Assembly: GCF_036625195.1 (NCBI RefSeq)
Contig: NZ_JAZKUG010000001.1
Coordinates: 3,038,001 to 3,102,000, forward strand
Direction: 5' to 3'
DNA length: 64,000 bases
Source: Accumulibacter sp.
GTDB taxonomy: Bacteria; Pseudomonadota; Gammaproteobacteria; Burkholderiales; Rhodocyclaceae
The translations under genes and the position numbers were made by a program. The notes below the pieces were generated by a model that was given only the letters and a program-made list of their open reading frames with translations, had not been told where the DNA came from and searched no databases. This document shows positions 37,808-46,462 of this stretch, one piece after another. Positions within the stretch are counted from its first letter, which is position 1. Each line of letters begins with the position of its first letter.

Positions 37808-38727
37808 CAGAAATAACCTTCCTTCTTGCGTTGCTCCATCGACGCTTCCGAGGTCTGGTCGTCGAGTCGCGTCGCACCGCGCTCGGTGATCGTCGTCACC
37901 GCCGTCTCGGCGATGATGCTGGCGACGTCGCTGGCAGCGGACTCGACCGGCGCCGTGCAGGTGATGTCGCCGACGGTGCGGAAGCGCACCTGCAGCGTCT
38001 CGATCGTCTCGCCGGGTCGCGCCGGCGTCACTTCGGTCACCGGCAGCAGGCCGCCGCTGCGACGAACGATCGGCCGCCGGTGGGCAAAGTAGATCGAAGG
38101 CAACGCCAGCTTCTCGCGCTCGATGTACTGCCAGACGTCGATCTCGGTCCAGTTCGAGATCGGGAAGACGCGGATGTTCTCGCCCTTGAAGCTGCGTGCG
38201 TTGTACAGATCCCAGAGTTCCGGGCGCTGGTTCTTCGGATCCCATTGTCCGAACTCGTCGCGGAACGAGAAGATGCGTTCCTTTGCCCGAGCCTTCTCCT
38301 CGTCGCGGCGGGCGCCGCCGATGCAGGCGTCGAAGCCGAACTCCTCGATCGCCTCGAGCAGGGTGACCGACTGGTGCTTGTTGCGCGGCTCGTCGGCCGA
38401 CTTGAGGACGACGGTGCCGCGCGCCATCGAATCCTCGACCGAGCGAACGATCAGGCGTTCGCCGAGTTCGGCCGCGCGACGGTCGCGGAAGTCGGTGACC
38501 TCGCGATAGTTGTGGCCGGTATCGATGTGCAGCAAAGGAAAGGGAAAACGACCCGGGCGAAAGGCCTTCTCGGCGACGCGCAGCATGCAGATCGAATCCT
38601 TGCCGCCGGAGAAGAGCAGCACCGGGTTGCTGCACTGGCCGGCAACCTCGCGCATGATGTGGATGGCCTCCGACTCGAGCCATTCGAGATGCGAGAGGGT
38701 GACTCTGGCGAGCTTTGCAGTACTCAT
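37807..38727 (-). CDS. cysD: Sulfate adenylyltransferase subunit CysD
   Basis: ATP-sulfurylase catalytic subunit, 306 residues. The PP-loop is LFSGGKDSICMLRVAEKAF, followed by LLHIDTGHNYREV and ISNWTEIDVWQYI. The C-terminus ends in EQRKKEGYF, the usual CysD ending. It lies 22 bases after cysH in the same operon. Confidence 0.96.
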   Translation of the reverse strand: MSTAKLARVTLSHLEWLESEAIHIMREVAGQCSNPVLLFSGGKDSICMLRVAEKAFRPGRFPFPLLHIDTGHNYREVTDFRDRRAAELGERLIVRSVEDSMARGTVVLKSADEPRNKHQSVTLLEAIEEFGFDACIGGARRDEEKARAKERIFSFRDEFGQWDPKNQRPELWDLYNARSFKGENIRVFPISNWTEIDVWQYIEREKLALPSIYFAHRRPIVRRSGGLLPVTEVTPARPGETIETLQVRFRTVGDITCTAPVESAASDVASIIAETAVTTITERGATRLDDQTSEASMEQRKKEGYF

Positions 38728-38749
38728 TCCTGATCCGTTCGTGGCTGTT

Positions 38750-39475
38750 TCACGGGCGCCTGAGGTGCAGGCCGCATTCCTTCGATTCCGGATTCTCCCA
38801 CCACCAGCGGCCGGCGCGGACGTCCTCGCCGGCGGCCACCGCGCGCGTACACGGCGCGCAGCCGATGCTCGGGTAGAAGCGGTCGTGCAGCGCGTTGTAC
38901 GGCACGCCGTGTTGCCTGAGGTATGCCCACACCTCGCGTTCGCTCCACTCGGCGAGCGGATTGAACTTCTCCAGTCCGCCGTTGGCGGTGTCGACGCTGC
39001 GCAGCGGCAAGCCATCGCGCGTGCTCGCCTGCTGCGCCCGCATGCCGGTGATCCAGGCCCGCTGGCCGGCGAGCGCACGCTGCAGCGGCTCGACCTTGCG
39101 CACCTGGCAGCAGCCCTTGCGCAGTTCGACCGATTCGTAGAAGGCGTTGATGCCGTGCTCGCTCGTCCATGCCTCGAGCAGATCGTGCCGCGGGTAGTAG
39201 AGGCGCAGCGTCAGGCCGTAATGACGGCGAATCGTCGCCATCAGCTCATGGGTTTCCGCCGGCAGGCGGCCGGTGTCGAGCGAGAAGATGCCGATCGGCA
39301 GGTCCTCACGGACGATGAGGTCGGTGAGCACCATGTCCTCGGCACTGAGGCTGCTGGCAAGAACCGCCGGCGAGAAGTCGGCGGCGATCGCCCGCAACAG
39401 TTCCCGCGCAGCCGCGCTGCGCCGGGTGACCGACTCGTGCAGCGCGGCCTCGTCCACGGCCCCTTCGCCGCTCAT
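38750..39475 (-). CDS. cysH: Assimilatory APS reductase CysH
   Basis: Reduces adenosine 5'-phosphosulfate to sulfite, 241 residues. The paired cysteines needed for a 4Fe-4S cluster are present (RKGCCQVRK and GCAPCTR), which separates APS reductases from PAPS reductases. The catalytic cysteine is in the C-terminal KECGLH. The start overlaps the DUF934 stop by 4 bases. Confidence 0.94.
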   Translation of the reverse strand: MSGEGAVDEAALHESVTRRSAAARELLRAIAADFSPAVLASSLSAEDMVLTDLIVREDLPIGIFSLDTGRLPAETHELMATIRRHYGLTLRLYYPRHDLLEAWTSEHGINAFYESVELRKGCCQVRKVEPLQRALAGQRAWITGMRAQQASTRDGLPLRSVDTANGGLEKFNPLAEWSEREVWAYLRQHGVPYNALHDRFYPSIGCAPCTRAVAAGEDVRAGRWWWENPESKECGLHLRRP

Positions 39476-39993
39476 GCCGAGGGCTCCGCCAGGCGGCGGC
39501 GAAACAGCGGCAGCGGCTGGTCGGTCGCCGCCTGGTAGCTTTCGCTGAATGCCCGCAGCCCGGCGAGCGCCTGCTCGATGTCCTTGTCGGCGCGCACCGC
39601 GTAGGCGTCGATGCCGCAGCGTCGCATGAGGAAGAGCTGATCGTGCAGCACGTCACCGATCGCCCGGATCTCGCCCGTGTAGTGGTAGCGCTCGCGCAGC
39701 AGGCGGGCACTCGAGTAGCCGCGGCCATCGGTGAACTTGGGAAAGTTGACGCCGATGACGGCGAAGCGCGCGCAATCCTCGGCCAGCGCCTCGGGTCCCT
39801 CGTCGCTGTCGAGCCAGACTCCGGGCTGCTCGTCGCGCTGCAGCACTTCATCGCGCCGCGCCAGCCAGACGGCCAGCGGCAGCAGCACCGGTCCGGCGGG
39901 CAGCGGAACCGTCTCGGCACTGTCGCCGGCTGCGAGGCTGAGCACTTGCCAGGAGTCTTCGACGATCTCCTGCTTCCTGATGATTCTAGGCAT
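39472..39993 (-). CDS. DUF934 protein associated with sulfite reduction
   Basis: Protein of 173 residues found between cysI and cysH in many betaproteobacteria. The segment FAVIGVNFPKFTDGRGYSSA followed by RLLRERYHYTGEIRAIGDVL is the family core. Its biochemical role is unproven; it is thought to help a CysI-type reductase that lacks a CysJ flavoprotein, and no cysJ is present here. The ATG at 39993 lies inside the end of cysI (8-base overlap). Confidence 0.9.
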   Translation of the reverse strand: MPRIIRKQEIVEDSWQVLSLAAGDSAETVPLPAGPVLLPLAVWLARRDEVLQRDEQPGVWLDSDEGPEALAEDCARFAVIGVNFPKFTDGRGYSSARLLRERYHYTGEIRAIGDVLHDQLFLMRRCGIDAYAVRADKDIEQALAGLRAFSESYQAATDQPLPLFRRRLAEPSA

Positions 39994-41689
39994 TGACCAC
40001 CTCCCGGTTTTCCTGTCTGGCGCCGCGCCGCCGGTCGCGGCCGGCGTAGGCGCGGGCCTTGAACGGCTCGACGCCGATCCGCTGCAGCGTGTCGATGAAG
40101 CGCTCGCCCGGCCGCCGCTGTTCGACATGGACGCTGATCAGCGCCTCGATCACCAGCGGTACCTCGTGCGCATGGAACGAGGGGCCGATCACCTTGCCGA
40201 TCGTCGCCGAATTGCCCTGTTGGCCGCCGATGGTGATCTGGTACCACTCCTCGTCGTTCTTGTCGACGCCCAGGATGCCGATGTTGGCGACGTGATGGTG
40301 GCCGCAGGAGTTCATGCAGCCGGAGATGTTGAGCGAGATGTCGCCGATGTCGTAGAGGTAGTCGAGATCGTCGAACTTCTCGTTGACCGCATCGGCGATC
40401 GGTACCGAGCGCGCGTTGGCGAGCGCGCAGAGGTCACCGCCGGGGCAGCAGATGATGTCGGTCAGCAGGCCGATGTTGGCGGTCGCCAGGCGGTGGCGGC
40501 GGGCGATCTGCCAGACTTCGTGCAGGTCTCGCTGCCGCACGTCGGCGAGAACGACGTTCTGCTCGTGCGTGACGCGCAGTTCGCCGAAGCTGAAGCGATC
40601 GGCGAGGTCGGCGACGACCAGCATCTGCGTGTCGCTGATGTCACCCGGGGCAGCCCCCGGCGCCTTCAGCGACAGGGTGACGGCGGCGTAACCGGGAGTT
40701 CGGTGCGGATGCACGCAGCGCCGTACCCAGTTGGCGAAGGCGAGGTCACCCGCGACGCGCGCGGCGTGCAGCTCGTCCACGGCCGGCAGCGTTTCCCAGG
40801 CCGGCGGCGGAAAATGCGCCGCGATGCGCGCGAACTCCTCGTCCGGAACCGTCGTCGGACCGTCCCGCAGGTGCGCCCACTCGGCCTCGACCTGGCGGCG
40901 GAAGCCGTCGATGCCGAGGGCCTGGACGAGAATCTTGATGCGCGCCTTGTAAAGGTTGTCGCGACGGCCGTAGCGGTTGTAGACGCGCAGGATCGCCTCG
41001 AGGTAGGAGAGCAGGTGCCGCCGTGGCAGGAATTCGCGGATCACCTGACCGAGGATCGGCGTCCGGCCGAGGCCGCCGCCGACGAAGATGCGCACGCCGA
41101 TCCCGTCGCGTTCGTCGCGCAGCAGTTCGAGGCCGATGTCGTGCGCGCGGATGATTGCCCGGTCCGTCGTCGCCGCATTGACGGCGATCTTGAACTTGCG
41201 GGGCAGGAAGGCGAACTCGGGATGGAAGGTCGACCACTGGCGCAGCAGCTCGCAGTAGGGACGCGGGTCGGTCAGCTCGTCCGGCGCGACGCCGGCGAAC
41301 TGGTCGGTCGTGATGTTGCGGATGCAGTTGCCCGAGGTCTGTACGGCGTGCATCTCGACGCTCGCCAGTTCGCCGAGGATCGCCGGCGTCTGCTCGAGTT
41401 GCGGCCAGTTGAGCTGCATGTTCTGGCGTGTCGTGAAATGGCCGACACCGCGGTCGTAACGCTGCGAGATCTCGGCCAGCTTGCGCAGTTGCGTCGCCGA
41501 GAGCATGCCGTATGGGATGGCGATGCGCAGCATCGGCCCGTGCCGCTGGATGTAGAGGCCGTTCTGCAGGCGCAGCGGGCGCAGCTCGTCGGTCGACAGG
41601 TCGCCGGCGAGGTGGCGCCCGATCTGGTCCCGATACTGCGCCACGCGCTCGTCGATGATCTGCTGGTCAATCCGGTCGTAGCGATACAT
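39986..41689 (-). CDS. cysI: Sulfite reductase hemoprotein CysI (NirA/CysI type)
   Basis: Six-electron reduction of sulfite to sulfide, 567 residues. The siroheme/4Fe-4S ligands are CCPGGDLCALA and NISGCMNSCGHHH. The first half-domain shows HFTTRQNMQLNWPQL and SGNCIRNITTD. As no flavoprotein partner is encoded, ferredoxin or another donor is expected. It is 58 bases after the TSUP permease gene. Confidence 0.93.
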   Translation of the reverse strand: MYRYDRIDQQIIDERVAQYRDQIGRHLAGDLSTDELRPLRLQNGLYIQRHGPMLRIAIPYGMLSATQLRKLAEISQRYDRGVGHFTTRQNMQLNWPQLEQTPAILGELASVEMHAVQTSGNCIRNITTDQFAGVAPDELTDPRPYCELLRQWSTFHPEFAFLPRKFKIAVNAATTDRAIIRAHDIGLELLRDERDGIGVRIFVGGGLGRTPILGQVIREFLPRRHLLSYLEAILRVYNRYGRRDNLYKARIKILVQALGIDGFRRQVEAEWAHLRDGPTTVPDEEFARIAAHFPPPAWETLPAVDELHAARVAGDLAFANWVRRCVHPHRTPGYAAVTLSLKAPGAAPGDISDTQMLVVADLADRFSFGELRVTHEQNVVLADVRQRDLHEVWQIARRHRLATANIGLLTDIICCPGGDLCALANARSVPIADAVNEKFDDLDYLYDIGDISLNISGCMNSCGHHHVANIGILGVDKNDEEWYQITIGGQQGNSATIGKVIGPSFHAHEVPLVIEALISVHVEQRRPGERFIDTLQRIGVEPFKARAYAGRDRRRGARQENREVVNA

Positions 41690-41747
41690 TGCACGTTCCT
41701 CGCATCGGTGTCTGTGAAAGCGGGTGGGGGTACTCGTCCGGCCGCGC

Positions 41748-42524
41748 CTAATGGGCGATCAACTTGCCGCCGATCAGCACCAGCATGCCGGCGAGGATCG
41801 GCCGCAGGATGCGGTCCGGAACCCGCGCCGAAGCATGGCTGCCGAGCCAGATCCCGGGCAGCGAGCCGAGCAGAAGGCTGCCGAGGAGTGACCAGTCGAC
41901 GCTGCCGATCAGCCAGTGACCAAGGCCGGCGAGCAGCGTCAGCGGTACGGCGTGCGCCACGTCGCTGCCGACGATGCGGATCGCCGGCAGCCGCGGGTAG
42001 AGGTAGAACAGGATGGCGGCGCCGAGGGCACCGGCGCCGACCGAGGAGACCGTCACCAAAACGCCCAGCAGCACACCGCAGGCGATCGTCACCGGCGCCC
42101 GGAACTGCGTGTGCGCGGCATCGTCGGCGTGCGCCAGCGCCTGCCGTTGCAGTTGCTGGCGGAAGATGATCGCCGCTGCGGTCAGCAGCAGGGCGACCCC
42201 GAGCGCTACCGAGATCAGCTGTGATGTCGCCGCACTCTGCCGCGGCAGGTACGACAGCGCCCAGATGGTCAGCGCCGCTGCCGGAATGCTGCCGATTGCC
42301 AGCAGGCGGGTGACCTGCCAGTCGACATGCCCCTTGCGGGCATGGACGACGGTGCCCCCGGCCTTGGTGACGGCGGCGTATAGCAGGTCGGTGCCGACCG
42401 CCGTGGCCGGGTGCACGCCGAACAGCAGCACCAGCAGCGGCGTCATCAGCGAGCCGCCGCCAACGCCGGTCAGCCCGACGATGGCGCCGACGGCAAAGCC
42501 CGACAAGGTGTACATCCAGTCCAT
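41748..42524 (-). CDS. TSUP (TauE/SafE) family membrane permease
   Basis: Membrane protein of 258 residues with about eight helices. The N-terminal GAIVGLTGVGGGSLMTPLLV and the second-half LLGVLVTVSSVGAGALGAAI are the duplicated TSUP signatures. As first gene of the sulfate-assimilation operon it may import sulfate or export sulfite/sulfur anions. Confidence 0.88.
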   Translation of the reverse strand: MDWMYTLSGFAVGAIVGLTGVGGGSLMTPLLVLLFGVHPATAVGTDLLYAAVTKAGGTVVHARKGHVDWQVTRLLAIGSIPAAALTIWALSYLPRQSAATSQLISVALGVALLLTAAAIIFRQQLQRQALAHADDAAHTQFRAPVTIACGVLLGVLVTVSSVGAGALGAAILFYLYPRLPAIRIVGSDVAHAVPLTLLAGLGHWLIGSVDWSLLGSLLLGSLPGIWLGSHASARVPDRILRPILAGMLVLIGGKLIAH

Positions 42525-42629
42525 GGTGCGCCGCAGCAGGTTCGAAGAGCGCGCATCGTAGCAGCCCTGGGTTTGATCGGAAAGGAATGTTCAGTTAGAT
42601 TGTTATAACCAAACGGATTCAATCGAGCC
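42525..42629. promoter_or_regulatory. Divergent TSUP-cys operon / cysB control region
   Basis: The 105 bases between the divergent starts are AT-richer than their surroundings. They hold AGATTGTTATAACCAAACGG, with the symmetric core GTTATAAC (42602-42609). Autoregulation of cysB and activation of the cys operon by CysB from here is likely. Confidence 0.5.
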
Positions 42630-43577
42630 ATGAAACTGCAGCAACTGCGTTACATCGTCGAAGTCGAGCGTCGCGGCCTCAACGTATCCGAAGCCGCCGA
42701 AACGCTCTACACCTCGCAGCCGGGAATCTCGAAGCAGATCCGGCTGCTCGAGGACGAACTCGGGGTGAGCATCTTCGAACGTGGCGGCAAGCGGCTGACG
42801 GCGATCACCGAGCCGGGCCGGGCAATCCTCGACATCGCCCGGCGCATGCTGCGCGACGCCGAGAACATCCGGCGCGTCAGCGAAGAGCATGCCGCCGGCG
42901 ATTCGGGCAGCCTGGTCATCGCCACCACCCATACGCAGGCGCGCTATGCCCTGCCGGCGGTGGTCAAGAAGTTCGTCGACCGCCATCCGCAGGTGCGGCT
43001 GTCACTGCACCAGGGGCACCCGGCGCAGATCGCCGAATGGGCGCTGCAGGGAGAGGCCGACATCGCCATCGCCACCGAAGCACTCGACCAGTATCCACAA
43101 CTGGTGATGCTGCCCTGTTACCAGTGGGTGCATTGCGTCATCGCGCCCGATGGCCATCCGATCCTCGGCGAGAAGACGCTCTCGCTCGCGGCGCTCGCGC
43201 GCTGGCCGTTGATCACCTACGATTCAGCCTTCGCCGGTCGCTCGCGGATCAACAAGGCCTTCGAACTGGCGCAGATCGAGCCCAACGTCGTGCTCACCGC
43301 GATCGACGCCGACGTCATCAAGACCTACGTCAGCCTCGGTCTTGGCCTCGGCATCATCGCCCGCATGGCCTACGACCCACTGCGCGACAGTGGCTTGCAG
43401 GCGCTGCCGGCGGAGCACCTGTTCGGATCGAACACGACCCGCATCGGACTGCGCCGCGGCACCCACGTGCGGCGCTTTGCCTACGACTTCATCGAGCTGT
43501 TCGCCCCGCAACTGACGCGCCGGGCGGTCGACATGGCGCTCGCCGGCGCGCGGCCGGACGAGGAGTACCAGCTGTGA
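42630..43577 (+). CDS. cysB: LysR-type cysteine regulon activator CysB
   Basis: Transcription factor of 315 residues. The N-terminal helix-turn-helix is of the CysB/Cbl subgroup (MKLQQLRYIVEVERRGLNVS, then EAAETLYTSQPGISKQI), followed by an effector domain that in CysB binds N-acetylserine. It is divergent from the TSUP-cys operon it probably controls. Confidence 0.94.
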   Translation: MKLQQLRYIVEVERRGLNVSEAAETLYTSQPGISKQIRLLEDELGVSIFERGGKRLTAITEPGRAILDIARRMLRDAENIRRVSEEHAAGDSGSLVIATTHTQARYALPAVVKKFVDRHPQVRLSLHQGHPAQIAEWALQGEADIAIATEALDQYPQLVMLPCYQWVHCVIAPDGHPILGEKTLSLAALARWPLITYDSAFAGRSRINKAFELAQIEPNVVLTAIDADVIKTYVSLGLGLGIIARMAYDPLRDSGLQALPAEHLFGSNTTRIGLRRGTHVRRFAYDFIELFAPQLTRRAVDMALAGARPDEEYQL

Positions 43578-43667
43578 GGCTGCCGGCCAGCCGTATCGCT
43601 CGGCCCGAATGCCGACCGCGCGGCGGGCTGCCCTGCGCCGGCGACCCGGTCGCGGCGCGGCTCCTGC

Positions 43668-44570
43668 TCACTCAGCCGCCGGCGGGGGCGCCGCCAGATG
43701 CCCGGCGAAGAAGTCGATGAGCATGCGCACTCGCTGCGGGATGTGGCGGTTGCTCGCCAACAGCGCGTACACGCCGAAGCCCGGTAGCGGATAGGCGCCG
43801 AGAATCTCGACCAGCCGGCCGTCGGCGAGAAAGCGCTCGCCGATGAAATCGGGCTGGCATGAGATCCCCAGTCCCTGCGCCGCCGCTTCGGCCAGCACAT
43901 CGCCATTGTTGGCGTGGATCCGGCTCTGCACGGGGAAGTGCTGCAGCCGCCCGTCGACCAGGAACTGCCAGCCGGTACTGGCGGTCGCGCCGGTATAGCC
44001 CAGGCACTGGTGGCCGATCAGCTCGCAGGGGTGGGCCGGGTTGCCGTGGCGCTCGAGGTAGTGTGGCGACGCCAGCACGAGCACGCGGCCGCCGCCGATC
44101 CGGCGCGCGATGTCCCCCGGCTGCAGCCGGCCGGTGACGCGGATCGACAGATCAAGCCCTTCCTCGACCAGCTTGACGCGCCGGTCGGTGTAATCCATGT
44201 CGAGACTGAGTTCGGGGTAGAGCCGCGAGAACTCCAGCAGCAGCGGCGCCAGACGGGTCAGGCCGTAGCTCAGCGGCAGGCTGATGCGGATGTGGCCGCG
44301 TGCCGTTCGACGCTCGTCGGCGACATCGGTCTCGGCGCTGTCCACCAGATCGAGGATCACCCGGCAGCGCTCGAGATAGGTCGTTCCGGCCGAGGTGAGC
44401 GTCAGGCGGCGGGTGGTGCGTACCATCAACGTGACGCCGAGGTGGCTTTCCAGCGCGACGATCTGGCGCGTCACGACCGACCGGGCCAGACCGAGTTGCC
44501 GGGCTGCGGCCGAGAAGCTGCCCAGTTCGGCCACCCGGACGAAGAGGCGCATCGCATCGAGCCGGTCCAT
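43668..44570 (-). CDS. LysR-family transcriptional regulator
   Basis: Regulator of 300 residues. The helix-turn-helix lies in MRLFVRVAELGSFSAAARQL and SVVTRQIVALE, followed by a LysR substrate-binding domain. It belongs to the large subgroup around DsdC/CrgA-like repressors; its target cannot be read from the context because both neighbours are unrelated. GGGGAG lies 5 bases before the chosen ATG at 44570. Confidence 0.9.
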   Translation of the reverse strand: MDRLDAMRLFVRVAELGSFSAAARQLGLARSVVTRQIVALESHLGVTLMVRTTRRLTLTSAGTTYLERCRVILDLVDSAETDVADERRTARGHIRISLPLSYGLTRLAPLLLEFSRLYPELSLDMDYTDRRVKLVEEGLDLSIRVTGRLQPGDIARRIGGGRVLVLASPHYLERHGNPAHPCELIGHQCLGYTGATASTGWQFLVDGRLQHFPVQSRIHANNGDVLAEAAAQGLGISCQPDFIGERFLADGRLVEILGAYPLPGFGVYALLASNRHIPQRVRMLIDFFAGHLAAPPPAAE

Positions 44571-44804
44571 GGTTGCTCCCCAGGCAATGAAGAATTGCCA
44601 ATTGTCGGCCATTTCTGAGCCGGCTTGACGGCTGCACGGTACCGCCAGTCTTCGCCGCCAACGCCGCACGGCTGGCCGACTGAGCGCCCGCCACCGTTCC
44701 CGGAGAGGCAGGCGGCCAGGCGCTCCCCGGCACACAGGCTTGGCCGAGGGTCGGGGCGCTGTTAAGATGCCCCGCCACAGCCTGCTGACGGAGGAGTGCC
44801 GAAG

Positions 44805-45836
44805 ATGGGAATTCTCGACTGGTTCAAGAACCGGCCGGCGCAGTTCGATGCCGATCGGGTCTCCGAGGAACTGATCCGCGGCGCCGTCGACAAGGCGATC
44901 ACCGTCACCAATCCGCGACTCGTCGTCCTTCCCGGTTGCCACAAGCGGCTGGCGCCGGCGGCGGAGAAGGCGATCGAGTTCCTGCGCGCGCTGCTCGCCG
45001 AGATGCCGGCAGCGCGGCCGCTGTCGGCCGACGGCTGGTCTGCCGAGCAGGACCTGCGCGCCTATTTCGTCGCGCCGGCCGACATCGCCGCCGTCCTCGC
45101 ACGATCGGACAACCTGCGCACGCTGTTCGACAAGTACATCGACCTCGAGCAGGCGTACGTCGTCCTCGGCATGAGCTTCAACGAGCAGCGCGTCTTCGGC
45201 ATGGCGCTGCACGGCGACATGGTGCAGCGCGACGTCGCGCAGACCAGCGTCAGCTTTTCCGATCACCGCGCCCACCTCTGCGGTCGCGACGAGGCGCGCC
45301 TGCGCCGCGTCGTCGGCGCGCAGGCTTTCGAGTACCTCCTGGCGCAGGCGCTGGCCGAGATCGGCGAGGAGCGTGTCGAGCGACAGGAACTCGAATCCAA
45401 CCGCTCGCTGCTGCGCGCCCGCCTGCGCCTGCTGCGGCAGCAGGGACCGGGACTCGGCTCGCTCTTCGGCAGTTCGGCACCGGCTGCCCGCAGCGAACAG
45501 GCGCAGCTCGAGGCCGAACTGCTCGAGAACGAAAGGCAGCTGGCGGCGATGGGTGGCAACGAGTCGGCGCTGGAAATGGAACTCGACAGCCTGATCGAAG
45601 TGCTGGAGAATCCGCAACGCTACCTGCGCGTCGAACGGCGGCACCTGCGGTTGAACCCGATGAACATCATCGTCGAACGCGAGAACGGCGAACCGGTCAT
45701 CGACCTTGATGTCCGTCTGGCGATGCTCAGCGGCTCGACGCCCACCTGCCGCGCCGTCGTCGTCGGCCGCGTCGAACGCGGTCAGATGGCGCTGGCGCCG
45801 AGGATGAACCTCGCCGACGCCGCGCGTTACCTGTAG
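44805..45836 (+). CDS. Hypothetical coiled-coil protein of ATPase/repeat-protein group
   Basis: Unrecognised cytoplasmic protein of 343 residues. A short N-terminal MGILDWFKNR could be amphipathic and membrane-touching. The middle (about 175-275) is strongly heptad-like with glutamate, arginine and leucine, and the C-terminal 70 residues look strand-rich. GGAGG precedes the ATG by 10 bases. It is the first of four same-strand genes to 49961. Confidence 0.65.
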   Translation: MGILDWFKNRPAQFDADRVSEELIRGAVDKAITVTNPRLVVLPGCHKRLAPAAEKAIEFLRALLAEMPAARPLSADGWSAEQDLRAYFVAPADIAAVLARSDNLRTLFDKYIDLEQAYVVLGMSFNEQRVFGMALHGDMVQRDVAQTSVSFSDHRAHLCGRDEARLRRVVGAQAFEYLLAQALAEIGEERVERQELESNRSLLRARLRLLRQQGPGLGSLFGSSAPAARSEQAQLEAELLENERQLAAMGGNESALEMELDSLIEVLENPQRYLRVERRHLRLNPMNIIVERENGEPVIDLDVRLAMLSGSTPTCRAVVVGRVERGQMALAPRMNLADAARYL

Positions 45837-45909
45837 GCCACCACCACCGGCGCCAAAGCGGGCCGCGGGTGTCGACCATGCAGCACCACCAACCAAGGAG
45901 AAAACAGCA

Positions 45910-46401
45910 ATGAATCGGGAAGAAGTTCGAGATCAGTTGCTGGCGCCGGTCCTGCAGTGGATCCGCGTCGGCCGTCAGAGCAGCCGGCTGCTGGTCGGCT
46001 CGATGGAAGTCGTCGGCGAGCGCAGCCAGCAACTGCTGCGCGGCGCGACGCTGCGGCAGCGGCACGACTGGCAGGAGATGGGCGTCATGACGCGCGAGAA
46101 GGTTGCGGTGCCGCTCGAAGCGGCCGTGGCGATGGCGTCGGCGATGCAGAGCGAGGCGCAGGACTTCGTCGCCGAAGCCGGCGAGAAGGCGGTTGCGCTC
46201 GCCGGCAGCGTCGCCGCCCTCGCCGGCAGCCGCAGCGGCGAAGACTTCAGCGCCCGCCAGGCGGCCTTCGGCGAAGCACTGCTCGCCAGCGCGCTGTGCT
46301 GGTACCAGCTCTGGGGCCGCGCCGCCGAAGTCGTCGAACAGGGCATGCGGCCGGTGCTGCGCCAGGTCGAGGACAACGCCGGCCGTCTGGGAACGCGCTA
46401 G
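45910..46401 (+). CDS. Phasin-like helical protein
   Basis: Protein of 163 residues, wholly helical in character, alanine-rich and amphipathic, with no cysteine-rich or catalytic motif. Size and composition resemble phasins, the proteins that coat polyhydroxyalkanoate granules, but no diagnostic motif proves it. CAAGGAG precedes the ATG. It sits between the coiled-coil protein and the ATPase gene. Confidence 0.5.
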   Translation: MNREEVRDQLLAPVLQWIRVGRQSSRLLVGSMEVVGERSQQLLRGATLRQRHDWQEMGVMTREKVAVPLEAAVAMASAMQSEAQDFVAEAGEKAVALAGSVAALAGSRSGEDFSARQAAFGEALLASALCWYQLWGRAAEVVEQGMRPVLRQVEDNAGRLGTR

Positions 46402-46462
46402 GCGGCCGCTGGCGGCGGCCGCGCATCACCGTGCCGTCCGCCGGCGCCGCCGAGGAAGAGCG

